NCBI GenBank assembly: GCA_002862965.1
Contig: PKCW01000026.1
Span: forward strand, 1 to 5,260
Source of the DNA: Pseudomonadota bacterium
Lineage (GTDB): Bacteria; Pseudomonadota; Gammaproteobacteria; UBA5335
Reading direction: 5' to 3'
Length of the DNA: 5,260 nt
Shown: positions 1 through 5,260 of the stretch, piece by piece
How the letters are laid out: each line of letters begins with the position of its first letter
Numbering within the stretch: the first letter of the stretch is position 1
Position numbers and translations under genes: made by a program
Notes under the pieces: model-generated
What the model was told of the DNA's origin: nothing
What the model saw: only the letters and a program-made list of their open reading frames with translations
Databases searched by the model: none

Positions 1-82
1 CCTGCGCGAGGCGGGGCTCGCCAAGGTGCGCGCCGGCATCACCACGCTCGACGAAGTGCTGCGCGTGAGCCGGCAGGACTGA
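1..82 (+). CDS. gspE: GspE, T2SS assembly ATPase, C-terminal end (5' truncated)
   Basis: Only the last 26 codons are present, read from base 2 to the TGA at 80-82. The tail contains AGLAKVRAGITTLDEVLRV, which matches the conserved end of the GspE/PilB secretion ATPase family (pattern AGxxKVxxGxTTxxEVLRV). In full-length members this ATPase forms a hexamer at the cytoplasmic face of the inner membrane, docks on GspL and powers pseudopilus assembly. Walker motifs and the tetracysteine zinc domain would lie upstream, outside the window. The stop is 3 bases before the gspF start, as expected for the canonical gspE-gspF order. PilB of a type IV pilus has a similar tail, but the following pseudopilin set makes GspE the clear choice. 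Confidence 0.9.
   Translation, partial: LREAGLAKVRAGITTLDEVLRVSRQD
75..78 (+). promoter_or_regulatory. Probable ribosome binding site for gspF
   Basis: An AGGA core lies inside the last codons of gspE, 7 bases before the GTG at 86. It supports the GTG as the gspF start; the in-frame TGA at 80-82 excludes any earlier start. Confidence 0.55.
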
Positions 83-85
83 GCC

Positions 86-1294
86 GTGGCGGCGTTCCAC
101 TTCGAAGCCATCGACGCGCGCGGCCGGCATCACCGCGGCGTGCAGGAAGGCGATCATCCGCGCCAGGTGCGGGCGCGGCTGCGCGAACAGGGACTGACGC
201 CGCTCGACGTCACGCCCGTCGCCGAGGCCGCCGAGCGGCGTGGCCGGCGGCGCGCGGGCCGGGTCGGGGTGCGGGCGCTGGCGCTCATGACCCGCCAGAT
301 CGCCACCCTGCTGCGCGCCGGCGTGCCCCTGGCCGAAGCCCTGCAGGCGGTGGCAGCGCAGACGCCCAAGCGGGCCCCGCGCGCCATTCTGCTCGCCCTG
401 CATGCGCAGGTGAGCGAGGGCCAGCCGTTGGCCGGCGCCATGCACCGCTTCGCGGGGACCTTCCCGGCCGATTACGTCGCCACCGTCGCGGCGGGCGAGC
501 AGACCGGCCACCTCGACGCCGTGCTGGAGCGGCTCGCCGAGCACACCGAGAATCGCGACCGGCTGCGCCGCAGCGTGACCGCCGCGCTGATCTACCCCGC
601 GCTGCTGAGCGTGGTGTCGGTGGGCATCGTCGTCGCCATGCTGGTGTTCGTGGTGCCCGAGGTGGTGCAGGTGTTCACCGGCCTGGGCCGGCCCCTGCCC
701 TGGCTGACGCGCGCGCTCATCACCCTCAGCGCCTTTCTGCGCGACTGGGGACTCGCGCTGCTGACCATCGGCGCGCTGGGGCTCGTGGCGCTGCTGCGCG
801 CCCTGCGCCGCGCGGGTTTCCGGCGCCGGTTCGAACAGATGCTGCTGCGCCTGCCGCTGCTCGGCAGCATGCTGGCCGGCAACGACATCGCCCATTTCAC
901 GCGCACTTTCGGCCTCTTGGTGAGCAGCGGCGTGCCCGTGGTGGAGGCCCTGCGCATCGCCGCGGCGGTGCTGTTGCGCCTGCCCTTGCGCGAGGCGGCG
1001 CTGGCGGCGGCCGAGCGGGTGCGCGAGGGCTCCACGGTGTTCGCCAGCCTGCAGCGGACCGGTCGCATCCCGCCCATGACCCTGCACCTGATCGCCAGCG
1101 GGGAGGGCAGCGGGCGCCTGGGCGAGATGCTGGAGCGGGCGGCGCAGCAGCTCGAACAGGATCAGGAAGCCTGGATCACCGCTGCCGTGCGGGTGCTCGA
1201 GCCGATGCTCATCCTGCTCATGGGCGGGATCGTGCTGGTCATCGTGCTGGCGATCCTCTTGCCGATCTTCGACCTGAATCAACTCATGGCCTAG
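86..1294 (+). CDS. gspF: GspF, T2SS inner-membrane platform protein
   Basis: This 402-residue protein has the usual length for GspF (about 400). It is the polytopic inner-membrane core of the secretion platform, thought to couple the GspE ATPase to pseudopilin insertion. The N-terminus (AAFHFEAIDARGR) matches the short family lead-in. Two repeated T2SSF domains follow. Domain 1 (about 65-190) carries LLRAGVPLAEAL at 75-86 and AAGEQTGHLDAVLERLAEH at 135-153. Domain 2 (about 268-395) carries the equivalents LLVSSGVPVVEALRIAA at 277-293 and IASGEGSGRLGEMLERAA at 336-353. Three hydrophobic segments are visible, near 169-191, 221-240 and 371-395, the last ending in LLPIFDLNQL. The start is GTG, 3 bases after gspE. 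The only lysine is Lys95. The type IV pilus homologue PilC is the alternative, but the flanking gspE and gspG-L genes rule it out. Confidence 0.97.
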   Translation: MAAFHFEAIDARGRHHRGVQEGDHPRQVRARLREQGLTPLDVTPVAEAAERRGRRRAGRVGVRALALMTRQIATLLRAGVPLAEALQAVAAQTPKRAPRAILLALHAQVSEGQPLAGAMHRFAGTFPADYVATVAAGEQTGHLDAVLERLAEHTENRDRLRRSVTAALIYPALLSVVSVGIVVAMLVFVVPEVVQVFTGLGRPLPWLTRALITLSAFLRDWGLALLTIGALGLVALLRALRRAGFRRRFEQMLLRLPLLGSMLAGNDIAHFTRTFGLLVSSGVPVVEALRIAAAVLLRLPLREAALAAAERVREGSTVFASLQRTGRIPPMTLHLIASGEGSGRLGEMLERAAQQLEQDQEAWITAAVRVLEPMLILLMGGIVLVIVLAILLPIFDLNQLMA

Positions 1295-1298
1295 GGAG
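1293..1298 (+). promoter_or_regulatory. Ribosome binding site for gspG
   Basis: AGGGAG overlaps the gspF TAG stop and sits 5 bases before the gspG ATG. It is the clearest Shine-Dalgarno-like site in the window and is placed in the largest intergenic gap (9 bases). This fits the need for high expression of the major pseudopilin, although that link is inference. Confidence 0.7.
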
Positions 1299-1303
1299 CG
1301 ATC

Positions 1304-1738
1304 ATGGACAAGCGCAAGCGCACGGCGGGCTTCACCCTCATCGAGATCATGGTGGTGGTGGTCATCCTGGGCATCCTCGCGGCGCTCATCGTGCCGAACA
1401 TCATGGACCGCCCGGACATGGCGCGGGTGACCCGGACCCGGCAGGACATCCGGGCGTTGCAGACCGCGCTCAATCTCTACCGCCTGGACAACTACCGCTA
1501 TCCGACCACCGATCAGGGACTCGAGGCGCTGGTCGAAGCCCCGGCCATCGAACCGCTGCCGCCGGCCTACCGCAAGGGCGGCTATCTGGAACGCATGCCC
1601 AAGGACGCCTGGGGCCGGCCCTATCTCTACCTCAGCCCGGGCGTGCACGGCGAGGTCGACATCAGCAGCCTGGGCGCCGACGGCCAGCCCGGCGGCGAGG
1701 GCGTCAGCGCCGACATCCAGAGCTGGACGCTGGACTAG
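1304..1738 (+). CDS. gspG: GspG, major pseudopilin of the T2SS pseudopilus
   Basis: This 144-residue type IV prepilin-like protein polymerises into the periplasmic pseudopilus. The leader MDKRKRTAG is basic and ends in Gly9, the prepilin peptidase (GspO/PilD) site. The mature protein starts FTLIEIMVV, with Glu14 at position +5, followed by a hydrophobic helix to about residue 31. The C-terminal globular part is highly diagnostic of GspG: YRLDNYRYPTTDQGLEAL at 59-76, the PKDAWGRPYLYLSPG stretch at 99-113, and HGEVDISSLGADGQPGGEG at 115-133, ending ADIQSW. Acidic residues of this last loop (Asp126 and Asp137 by position) correspond to the calcium-binding region known in GspG structures. The otherwise common DPWG motif reads DAWG here. 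It retains four lysines, more than the other genes. The start has a good ribosome binding site 5 bases upstream. Confidence 0.98.
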   Translation: MDKRKRTAGFTLIEIMVVVVILGILAALIVPNIMDRPDMARVTRTRQDIRALQTALNLYRLDNYRYPTTDQGLEALVEAPAIEPLPPAYRKGGYLERMPKDAWGRPYLYLSPGVHGEVDISSLGADGQPGGEGVSADIQSWTLD

Positions 1739-1741
1739 CGC

Positions 1742-2230
1742 ATGCGGCGCGCGGCTGGCTTCACGCTGGTGGAGCTGATGGTGGTGCTGGTCGTCATCGG
1801 CATCGTCAGCGCGGCGGTCCTGCTGTCCACGCGGGGGCCCGATCCGGGGCGCGTGCTCGCGCGCGAGAGCGATCGGCTGGCGCTGTGCCTGGAGCGCGCC
1901 TTCGATGCCGCCGTGGCCGGTCCGCGGCATTTCGGCCTGCGGCTGAACGCACAGGGCTATGGTTTTCTCGTCTACCGGGCCGGCGCGTGGCAGGTGCCGG
2001 CCGACCCGCCGTGCGCCGATCATGCCTGGCCGGCCGGCTTGCGCTGGCACGCCGCGGTCGAAGGCCGCGCGCTCCCCAAGGCCCGTCCCGGTGCCGTGCT
2101 GCCGCAGCTCTATCTGCTCGGCAGCGGCGAGGTGAGTGCCTTTCGCATCGAACTGGAACAGGCCGGAGCGCGGCGCGTCGTGAGCGGCACCGGCTGGGGC
2201 GAGATCCGCAGCGCGGCGCTGGGGTCCTGA
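1742..2230 (+). CDS. gspH: GspH, minor pseudopilin
   Basis: This 162-residue prepilin-like protein is the minor pseudopilin thought to join the tip complex (GspI-J-K) to the GspG shaft. The leader is MRRAAG, with cleavage after Gly6. The mature protein starts FTLVELMVVLVVIGIV, with Glu11 at +5. The globular region has the GspH-type signatures HFGLRLNAQGYGFLVYRAGAW at about 63-83 and PQLYLLGSGEVSAFRIELE at 121-139; the latter matches the family pattern SGExTPF with Thr-Pro replaced by Ser-Ala. Two cysteines (49 and 91) lie in the part that would be periplasmic. The ATG is 3 bases after the gspG stop and no strong Shine-Dalgarno is visible, so translation probably depends on coupling to gspG. 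Sequence conservation in this family is low, so the assignment rests on position plus these motifs. Confidence 0.93.
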   Translation: MRRAAGFTLVELMVVLVVIGIVSAAVLLSTRGPDPGRVLARESDRLALCLERAFDAAVAGPRHFGLRLNAQGYGFLVYRAGAWQVPADPPCADHAWPAGLRWHAAVEGRALPKARPGAVLPQLYLLGSGEVSAFRIELEQAGARRVVSGTGWGEIRSAALGS

Positions 2231-2232
2231 GG
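2229..2232 (+). promoter_or_regulatory. Weak ribosome binding site for gspI
   Basis: GAGG overlaps the gspH TGA stop, only 3 bases before the gspI ATG. The spacing is short, so this may act mainly through re-initiation by ribosomes ending gspH. Confidence 0.35.
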
Positions 2233-2235
2233 ACG

Positions 2236-2601
2236 ATGCGCCGCCACGCCGGGTTCACCTTGCTGGAAGTCATGATCGCGCTGCTGGTCACGGCGCTGGC
2301 GCTGGCGGCGCTGGCGGGTGCGGCCGGGCGCGCGGCGTCGGACACCGGGCATCTGCGCGACCGCACCGAAGCGGCATGGGTGGCCCAGAACGTGATCACC
2401 GATCTGCGGCTGGCCCCGGAATGGCCGGCGCCCGGCACACGGCGCGGTGAGGCGCCGATGCTGGGGCGGCGCTGGTACTGGCAGGTGCGCATCACGCCCG
2501 TGGCCGATCCGGATCTGCGGCGGGCCGAGGTCGTGGTGGCGCGCGATGCGGACGCCGCCGACGTGCTCGGCCGCTGGGTCGTGCACCTGGGCCGGCCATG
2601 A
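2236..2601 (+). CDS. gspI: GspI, minor pseudopilin of the tip complex
   Basis: This 121-residue prepilin-like protein has the normal GspI length. In studied systems GspI nucleates the GspI-J-K tip complex. The leader is MRRHAG, with cleavage after Gly6. The mature protein starts FTLLEVMIALLVTALALAAL, with Glu11 at +5. GspI-specific features follow: AAWVAQN at 46-52 (family pattern AxWVAxN) and the GRRWYWQVRITPVADPDLRR region at 77-96 (family pattern GxxWxWxxxxxxTxDxxLxR). The reading frame stays open upstream to 1885, but that stretch overlaps gspH out of frame. The ATG at 2236 is chosen because it gives a six-residue prepilin leader directly before Gly-Phe. It has no lysine at all. The last 4 bases (ATGA) overlap the gspJ start, implying translational coupling. 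Confidence 0.96.
   Translation: MRRHAGFTLLEVMIALLVTALALAALAGAAGRAASDTGHLRDRTEAAWVAQNVITDLRLAPEWPAPGTRRGEAPMLGRRWYWQVRITPVADPDLRRAEVVVARDADAADVLGRWVVHLGRP
2598..2601 (+). other. ATGA stop/start overlap, gspI to gspJ
   Basis: The gspI TGA shares three bases with the gspJ ATG. No strong Shine-Dalgarno is visible just upstream, so gspJ is probably translated by re-initiation after gspI. Confidence 0.85.
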
Positions 2602-3182
2602 CGCGGCGCGCCGCCGGATTCACCTTGCTGGAGCTGCTGGTGGCGCTGATGGTGTTCGCCGTGCTGGGCACCCTGGCCTATCAGGGGCTGCGCGGCGCCC
2701 TGCGCGCCCAGGAGGCGGCCGCCGAGGTGCAGGCGCGCTGGACCGCGCTGCAGCGCGCGCAGGCGCTGTTCGAGCGCGACCTTACGCAGCTCGCGCGGCG
2801 CAGCGTGCGCGACGCCCGCGGCGACGCCGAGCCGCCCCTGCTGGCCCGACCCGGCGCGCTGCAACTGGTGCGCGCGGGCGTGCCCAATCCGCTGGATTTC
2901 CCGCGCGCCGACCTCTTGCGCGTGCAATACCGCCTGCGGGACGGACGCTGGGAGCGCGCGGCGAGTCCGGTCCTGGACGCTGCGCCGGGGGATGCGCCGG
3001 CGTTCACGACCGTGTTCGCGGGCGTGCGGGCGGCGGATCTGACCTGGCTCGACGAGGAAGGCCGCTGGCGTGCCGACTGGCCGCCGCCCGCCGCCGCCCC
3101 GGATGCCTTGCCGCGCGCTCTGGCGCTGCGCTGGGACATCGCCGGCTGGGGCGTGCTGGAACGGCGCTGGGTGTTGCCGTGA
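2598..3182 (+). CDS. gspJ: GspJ, minor pseudopilin of the tip complex
   Basis: This 194-residue prepilin-like protein has the usual GspJ length. It pairs with GspI and GspK at the pseudopilus tip. The leader is MTRRAAG, with cleavage after Gly7. The mature protein starts FTLLELLVALMVFAVLGTLAYQG, with Glu12 at +5. GspJ hallmarks are FERDLTQLARRSVRD at 58-72 (family pattern ExDLxQxxxRxxRD), LVRAGVPNPLDFPRADLLRVQYRL at 90-113 (family pattern RxGxxNPxxxxRxxLxRVxYxL) and SPVLDAAPG at 123-131. A short Pro/Ala run (WPPPAAAPDA, 161-170) interrupts the region before the last beta strands. The protein has no lysine. Its ATG overlaps the gspI stop (ATGA) and its TGA overlaps the gspK start (GTGA), placing it in the middle of a coupled I-J-K trio that matches the stoichiometric complex the proteins form. 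Confidence 0.96.
   Translation: MTRRAAGFTLLELLVALMVFAVLGTLAYQGLRGALRAQEAAAEVQARWTALQRAQALFERDLTQLARRSVRDARGDAEPPLLARPGALQLVRAGVPNPLDFPRADLLRVQYRLRDGRWERAASPVLDAAPGDAPAFTTVFAGVRAADLTWLDEEGRWRADWPPPAAAPDALPRALALRWDIAGWGVLERRWVLP
3179..3182 (+). other. GTGA stop/start overlap, gspJ to gspK
   Basis: The gspJ TGA overlaps a GTG start of gspK. The upstream sequence has only a weak purine stretch, so coupling to gspJ translation is the likely way gspK is started. Confidence 0.8.
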
Positions 3183-4102
3183 GCGGCGCGGACCGCGCGG
3201 GGGAGCGGGGCGTGGCGCTGCTGGGCGCGGTGCTGCTGGCGGCGCTCGCAACCGCGCTGGCGGTGAGCTGGCTGGCGCGGCTCGATGCCTTCGGCGGGCG
3301 CACCGCCGGGATGCTGGAGGAACTGCGGGCAGCGCAGGATGTGGCGAGTCTCGAGGCCTGGGCGGTCGCCGTCCTGCGGCGCGACGGTCGCGGCCCCGCC
3401 GTGGATCACCCCGGCGAGATCTGGGCGCTTCCCGCGCTGGCGCCCGAGGTGCAGGGCGGCGCGGTGGCCGGCACGCTCACCGATCTGCAGGGGCGGTTCA
3501 ATCTCAACGCGCTGGTGGTCGCGGGTCAGCCCAATGCGCCGGCGATCCGGTTGTTCCGCGCCTTGCTGCAGCGGCTGGACCTGCCGGCGGTGCGCGTCGA
3601 GGCCATCGTCGACTGGATCGACGCGGACAACCTGGCCTTGCCCGGCGGCGGCGAGGACGCGCTCTATCTGCGCGCCGAACCGCCCTATCGCGCCGCCAAC
3701 GGGCCGCTCGCCTCGGTGCAGGAGCTGCGCTTCGTGGCTGGCGTCGACGGCGCCGCGCTCAGCCGTCTGGCGCCGTATGTGACGGTCTTGCCGGAGCCTG
3801 CGGCGATCAACGTCAACACGGCGCCGCCGCTGCTGCTGGAACTGCTGGCGGGCGGGCAGAGTGGCGCGGCGCTGGCCCGCCGCCGGCAGGCGCGGCCCTT
3901 CGCCGGCGTGCAGGACTGGCTGGCGGCGGCACCCGGCGCGCCGGCCGACTATGCTGGGCTCGTCACCACGGCCAGCGGCTATTTCGAACTCGATTCCCGC
4001 ATCACCGCCTCGAGCGGCACGCGGCGTTACCACACCCAATTGCGGCGCGATGGCCAGCGGGTTTCCGTCTGGGCGCGCCAGAGGATCGAAACCGATGCGT
4101 GA
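3179..4102 (+). CDS. gspK: GspK, large tip minor pseudopilin
   Basis: This 307-residue protein fits GspK, the only large pseudopilin (about 300-330 residues), with an alpha-helical domain inserted in the pilin fold; it caps the pseudopilus. The GTG start gives the leader MSGADRAGERG, with cleavage expected after Gly11, then VALLGAVLLAALATALAVSWLA as the hydrophobic helix (12-33). Position +5 is Gly16, not Glu; loss of Glu5 is normal for GspK. Family motifs are DLQGRFNLNALV at 102-113, DWIDADNLALPGGGEDALYL at 145-164 (pattern DWIDxDxxxxxxGaEdxyY), PLASVQELRFVAGVD at 176-190 and INVNTAPPLLL at 210-220. The two calcium sites known in GspK involve acidic residues of this helical domain, but the individual ligands cannot be assigned by eye. 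The frame is open upstream into gspI and gspJ, but only this start gives a prepilin leader. No lysine is present. Confidence 0.97.
   Translation: MSGADRAGERGVALLGAVLLAALATALAVSWLARLDAFGGRTAGMLEELRAAQDVASLEAWAVAVLRRDGRGPAVDHPGEIWALPALAPEVQGGAVAGTLTDLQGRFNLNALVVAGQPNAPAIRLFRALLQRLDLPAVRVEAIVDWIDADNLALPGGGEDALYLRAEPPYRAANGPLASVQELRFVAGVDGAALSRLAPYVTVLPEPAAINVNTAPPLLLELLAGGQSGAALARRRQARPFAGVQDWLAAAPGAPADYAGLVTTASGYFELDSRITASSGTRRYHTQLRRDGQRVSVWARQRIETDA
4081..4085 (+). promoter_or_regulatory. Ribosome binding site for gspL
   Basis: GAGGA lies inside the end of gspK, 9 bases before the ATG at 4095. It supports the ATG at 4095 over the nearby ATG at 4102, whose frame closes after two codons. Confidence 0.55.
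4095..4102 (+). other. 8-base overlap, gspK to gspL
   Basis: The gspL ATG begins inside the last three codons of gspK, and its GAGGA site lies in the gspK coding sequence. This is the largest overlap in the window and suggests coupled translation of the tip pseudopilin and platform genes. Confidence 0.8.
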
Positions 4103-5260
4103 TGGCCTGATTCACCTCGGCGTCGATGCGGCCGAGCCGCCGACCGGCTGGCCCGGCGGGGAGCCGCTGCCGGCCGCCGGCGAGGCGGGGCCGACGGCAC
4201 GCACGGCGGCGGCGCCGGCCTGTGTGCTGGCGCCGACCTCGCGGCTGTTGCTGCAACGCGTGCAGGTGCCGGCGCGACGCCGGGCGGCGCTCGAGCGCGC
4301 CGTGCCCTTTGCGCTGGAGGAATCGCTGCCCGGCGAGGTCGAGGACTACGCCTTCACCATCGGCCCGCAGCAGGGCGACGGCGCGGTGCCCGTCGTCGCC
4401 GCCGGGCGCGCGGACCTCGCGCGCTGGCGCGGGCAACTCGTCGCGGCCGGGCTGGCGGACCTGCCGCTGTTGCCCGCCTGTCTGGCGCTTGCCTGGGAGC
4501 CGGGCTGCTGGACGGTGGCGGTGGGGCCGGGCGGGGAAGCCAGCGTGCGCACCGGACGCTGGTCCGGATGGGGATGCGAAGCGGCCGTGCTCGAATCCCT
4601 GTTACGCCGTGGGCTCGCCGACGCGGCCGGGCGCCCCGGCCGGCTTTGGATCGTCGATGACGATGCGCTCGCCGACCGCCTCGCCGACCGCCTCGCCGTC
4701 GCCTGTCCCGACGTCGCGGTGTCCCGCGTCGCGGCGGCCGCGGGCTGGCAGGCGCCGTCTGCCGATCTGGTGTCCGCATTCGGCCTGGATCGGGCGGGAC
4801 GCGCGCGCGAGGACGGCGTGCACGCCTTGCTGAAACGCTGGCGGTTGCCTCTGGCGGTGGCGGGTCTATGGGCCGCGCTCGCGGCAGCGATCCCGGCCTA
4901 CCACGCCGCCGCGCTGGAGGCCGAACGGGCACGCCTCGCCGAACAGATGGCGCAGCTCTACCGCGAAGCGGTTCCCGGCGCCCGCCGCGTGGTCGATCCG
5001 GCGGCGCAGATGGCCCAGCAGGTCGCGCGTCTGCGCCAGGGCAGCGGCGCCGACCCGCTGCTCGATCTCCTGGGCGCCCTCTCCGAGCCCCTGTCGGGCC
5101 TGCCGGGCTACGGGCTGGATGAATTGCGCTATCAGGACGGCGCGCTCGAACTCGCCGTGCACACCGGCGATCTGGCCGCGCTGGAGGGCCTGGCGCCGAC
5201 GCTGGCGCGGGCCGGCATCGGCATGCGCCGGCTATCGGCCAGCACGGGCAACGACACCAC
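4095..5260 (+). CDS. gspL: GspL, T2SS inner-membrane platform protein (3' end cut by window)
   Basis: The frame is open for 388 codons from the ATG at 4095 to the window edge. GspL proteins are about 380-410 residues, so probably only some 10-20 residues are missing. GspL is bitopic: its cytoplasmic actin-like domain binds GspE, and its periplasmic ferredoxin-like domain pairs with GspM. The cytoplasmic region (1-249) shows the family pattern VLAPTSRLLLQRVQVPARRRAALERAVPFALEESLPGEVEDYAF at 44-87, then a GRADLARW segment at 104-111 and LPACLALAWEPGCWTVAVG at 126-144. One hydrophobic segment (251-268, LPLAVAGLWAALAAAIPA) follows the basic KRWR. A likely helical stretch (271-316) leads to the periplasmic domain (about 317 on, PLLDLLGALSEPL). 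The NLxQG-type motif usually found before the membrane segment is not recognisable. The N-terminal part is somewhat short and Pro/Ala-rich. It overlaps gspK by 8 bases. The only lysine is Lys247. Confidence 0.93.
   Translation, partial: MRDGLIHLGVDAAEPPTGWPGGEPLPAAGEAGPTARTAAAPACVLAPTSRLLLQRVQVPARRRAALERAVPFALEESLPGEVEDYAFTIGPQQGDGAVPVVAAGRADLARWRGQLVAAGLADLPLLPACLALAWEPGCWTVAVGPGGEASVRTGRWSGWGCEAAVLESLLRRGLADAAGRPGRLWIVDDDALADRLADRLAVACPDVAVSRVAAAAGWQAPSADLVSAFGLDRAGRAREDGVHALLKRWRLPLAVAGLWAALAAAIPAYHAAALEAERARLAEQMAQLYREAVPGARRVVDPAAQMAQQVARLRQGSGADPLLDLLGALSEPLSGLPGYGLDELRYQDGALELAVHTGDLAALEGLAPTLARAGIGMRRLSASTGNDT
4668..4697 (+). repeat. 12-bp tandem repeat, 2.5 copies, inside gspL
   Basis: CTCGCCGACCGC occurs twice in perfect tandem, followed by a half copy CTCGCC. 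It is in frame and encodes LADRLADRLA (GspL residues 192-201), lengthening a helix in the cytoplasmic domain by whole codons without disrupting the frame. Confidence 0.85.

Noticed and set aside
86..1738. Possible type IV pilus genes (PilC and a PilA-like pilin)
   Set aside because: GspF and PilC are homologous, but the pilin-like gene at 1304 has the GspG-specific C-terminal loop, and it is followed by gspH-I-J-K-L, which are specific to the T2SS.
1885..2235. Upstream extension of the gspI frame
   Set aside because: It overlaps gspH out of frame and would destroy the six-residue prepilin leader; ATG 2236 is preferred.
2447..3178. Upstream extension of the gspK frame
   Set aside because: The frame is open, but this part overlaps gspI and gspJ out of frame. 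Only the GTG at 3179 gives a short leader ending in Gly before the hydrophobic helix, as expected for GspK.
1806..3251. Long open frame of 481 codons on the - strand
   Set aside because: It lies fully antisense to gspH, gspI and gspJ, which have clear family motifs. Its translation is Arg/Pro/Ala-rich with no recognisable domain; such frames are common in GC-rich DNA.
2681..4039. Long open frame of 452 codons on the - strand
   Set aside because: It is antisense to gspJ and gspK, has a low-complexity composition and no recognisable motif or start context.
3070..4110. Overlapping + strand frame of 346 codons across gspJ and gspK
   Set aside because: It is an out-of-frame shadow of gspK, an Arg/Gly/Ala-rich translation without domains.
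4126..4833. Alternative + strand frame of 235 codons in the gspL region
   Set aside because: Its translation is Arg/Pro/Ser-rich with no motif, while the frame starting at ATG 4095 shows the GspL layout, including a single membrane segment, and is open to the window end.
1..5260. A novel or undescribed system
   Set aside because: Every long stretch is explained by a known T2SS component in canonical order, and only 20 bases are noncoding, leaving no room for an extra cargo gene, RNA or mobile element.

Overview
This window is a contiguous block of a type II secretion system (T2SS, general secretory pathway) operon, all on the + strand: the 3' end of gspE, complete gspF, gspG, gspH, gspI, gspJ and gspK, and gspL running off the right edge. 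The order E-F-G-H-I-J-K-L is the canonical one for proteobacterial T2SS loci. The DNA is very GC-rich (roughly 70% by eye), with Arg- and Ala-rich, almost lysine-free proteins. This suggests a high-GC proteobacterium, most likely gammaproteobacterial, but the sequence alone does not fix the genus.

Layout: 1-82 is the GspE ATPase C-terminus. 86-1294 is GspF, the inner-membrane platform protein. 1304-1738 is GspG, the major pseudopilin. 1742-2230, 2236-2601, 2598-3182 and 3179-4102 are the minor pseudopilins GspH, GspI, GspJ and GspK. 4095-5260 is GspL, the bitopic platform protein that links the ATPase to the inner membrane; only its last few residues and stop are missing. Only 20 bases of the window are noncoding: gaps of 3, 9, 3 and 5 bases, followed by overlaps of 4, 4 and 8 bases at I/J, J/K and K/L. 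I see no internal promoter, terminator, RNA gene, mobile element or CRISPR, so the genes are probably one transcript with translational coupling.

How the genes work together (family knowledge): GspE hydrolyses ATP at the cytoplasmic face, docked on GspL and GspF. This drives addition of processed GspG subunits to a short periplasmic pseudopilus. A GspK-GspI-GspJ complex, joined by GspH, caps the tip. The pseudopilus pushes or gates folded exoproteins through the outer-membrane secretin GspD. gspC, gspD, gspM, gspN and the prepilin peptidase gspO are not visible; gspM would be expected just downstream.

No previously undescribed system was found. The points worth a second look are modest: near-total loss of lysine (none in 622 residues of GspI, GspJ and GspK), a GspL that lacks a recognisable pre-membrane NLxQG-type motif, a 12-bp in-frame tandem repeat in gspL, a glycine at position +5 of GspK, a cysteine pair in GspH, and a DAWG variant of a conserved GspG motif.
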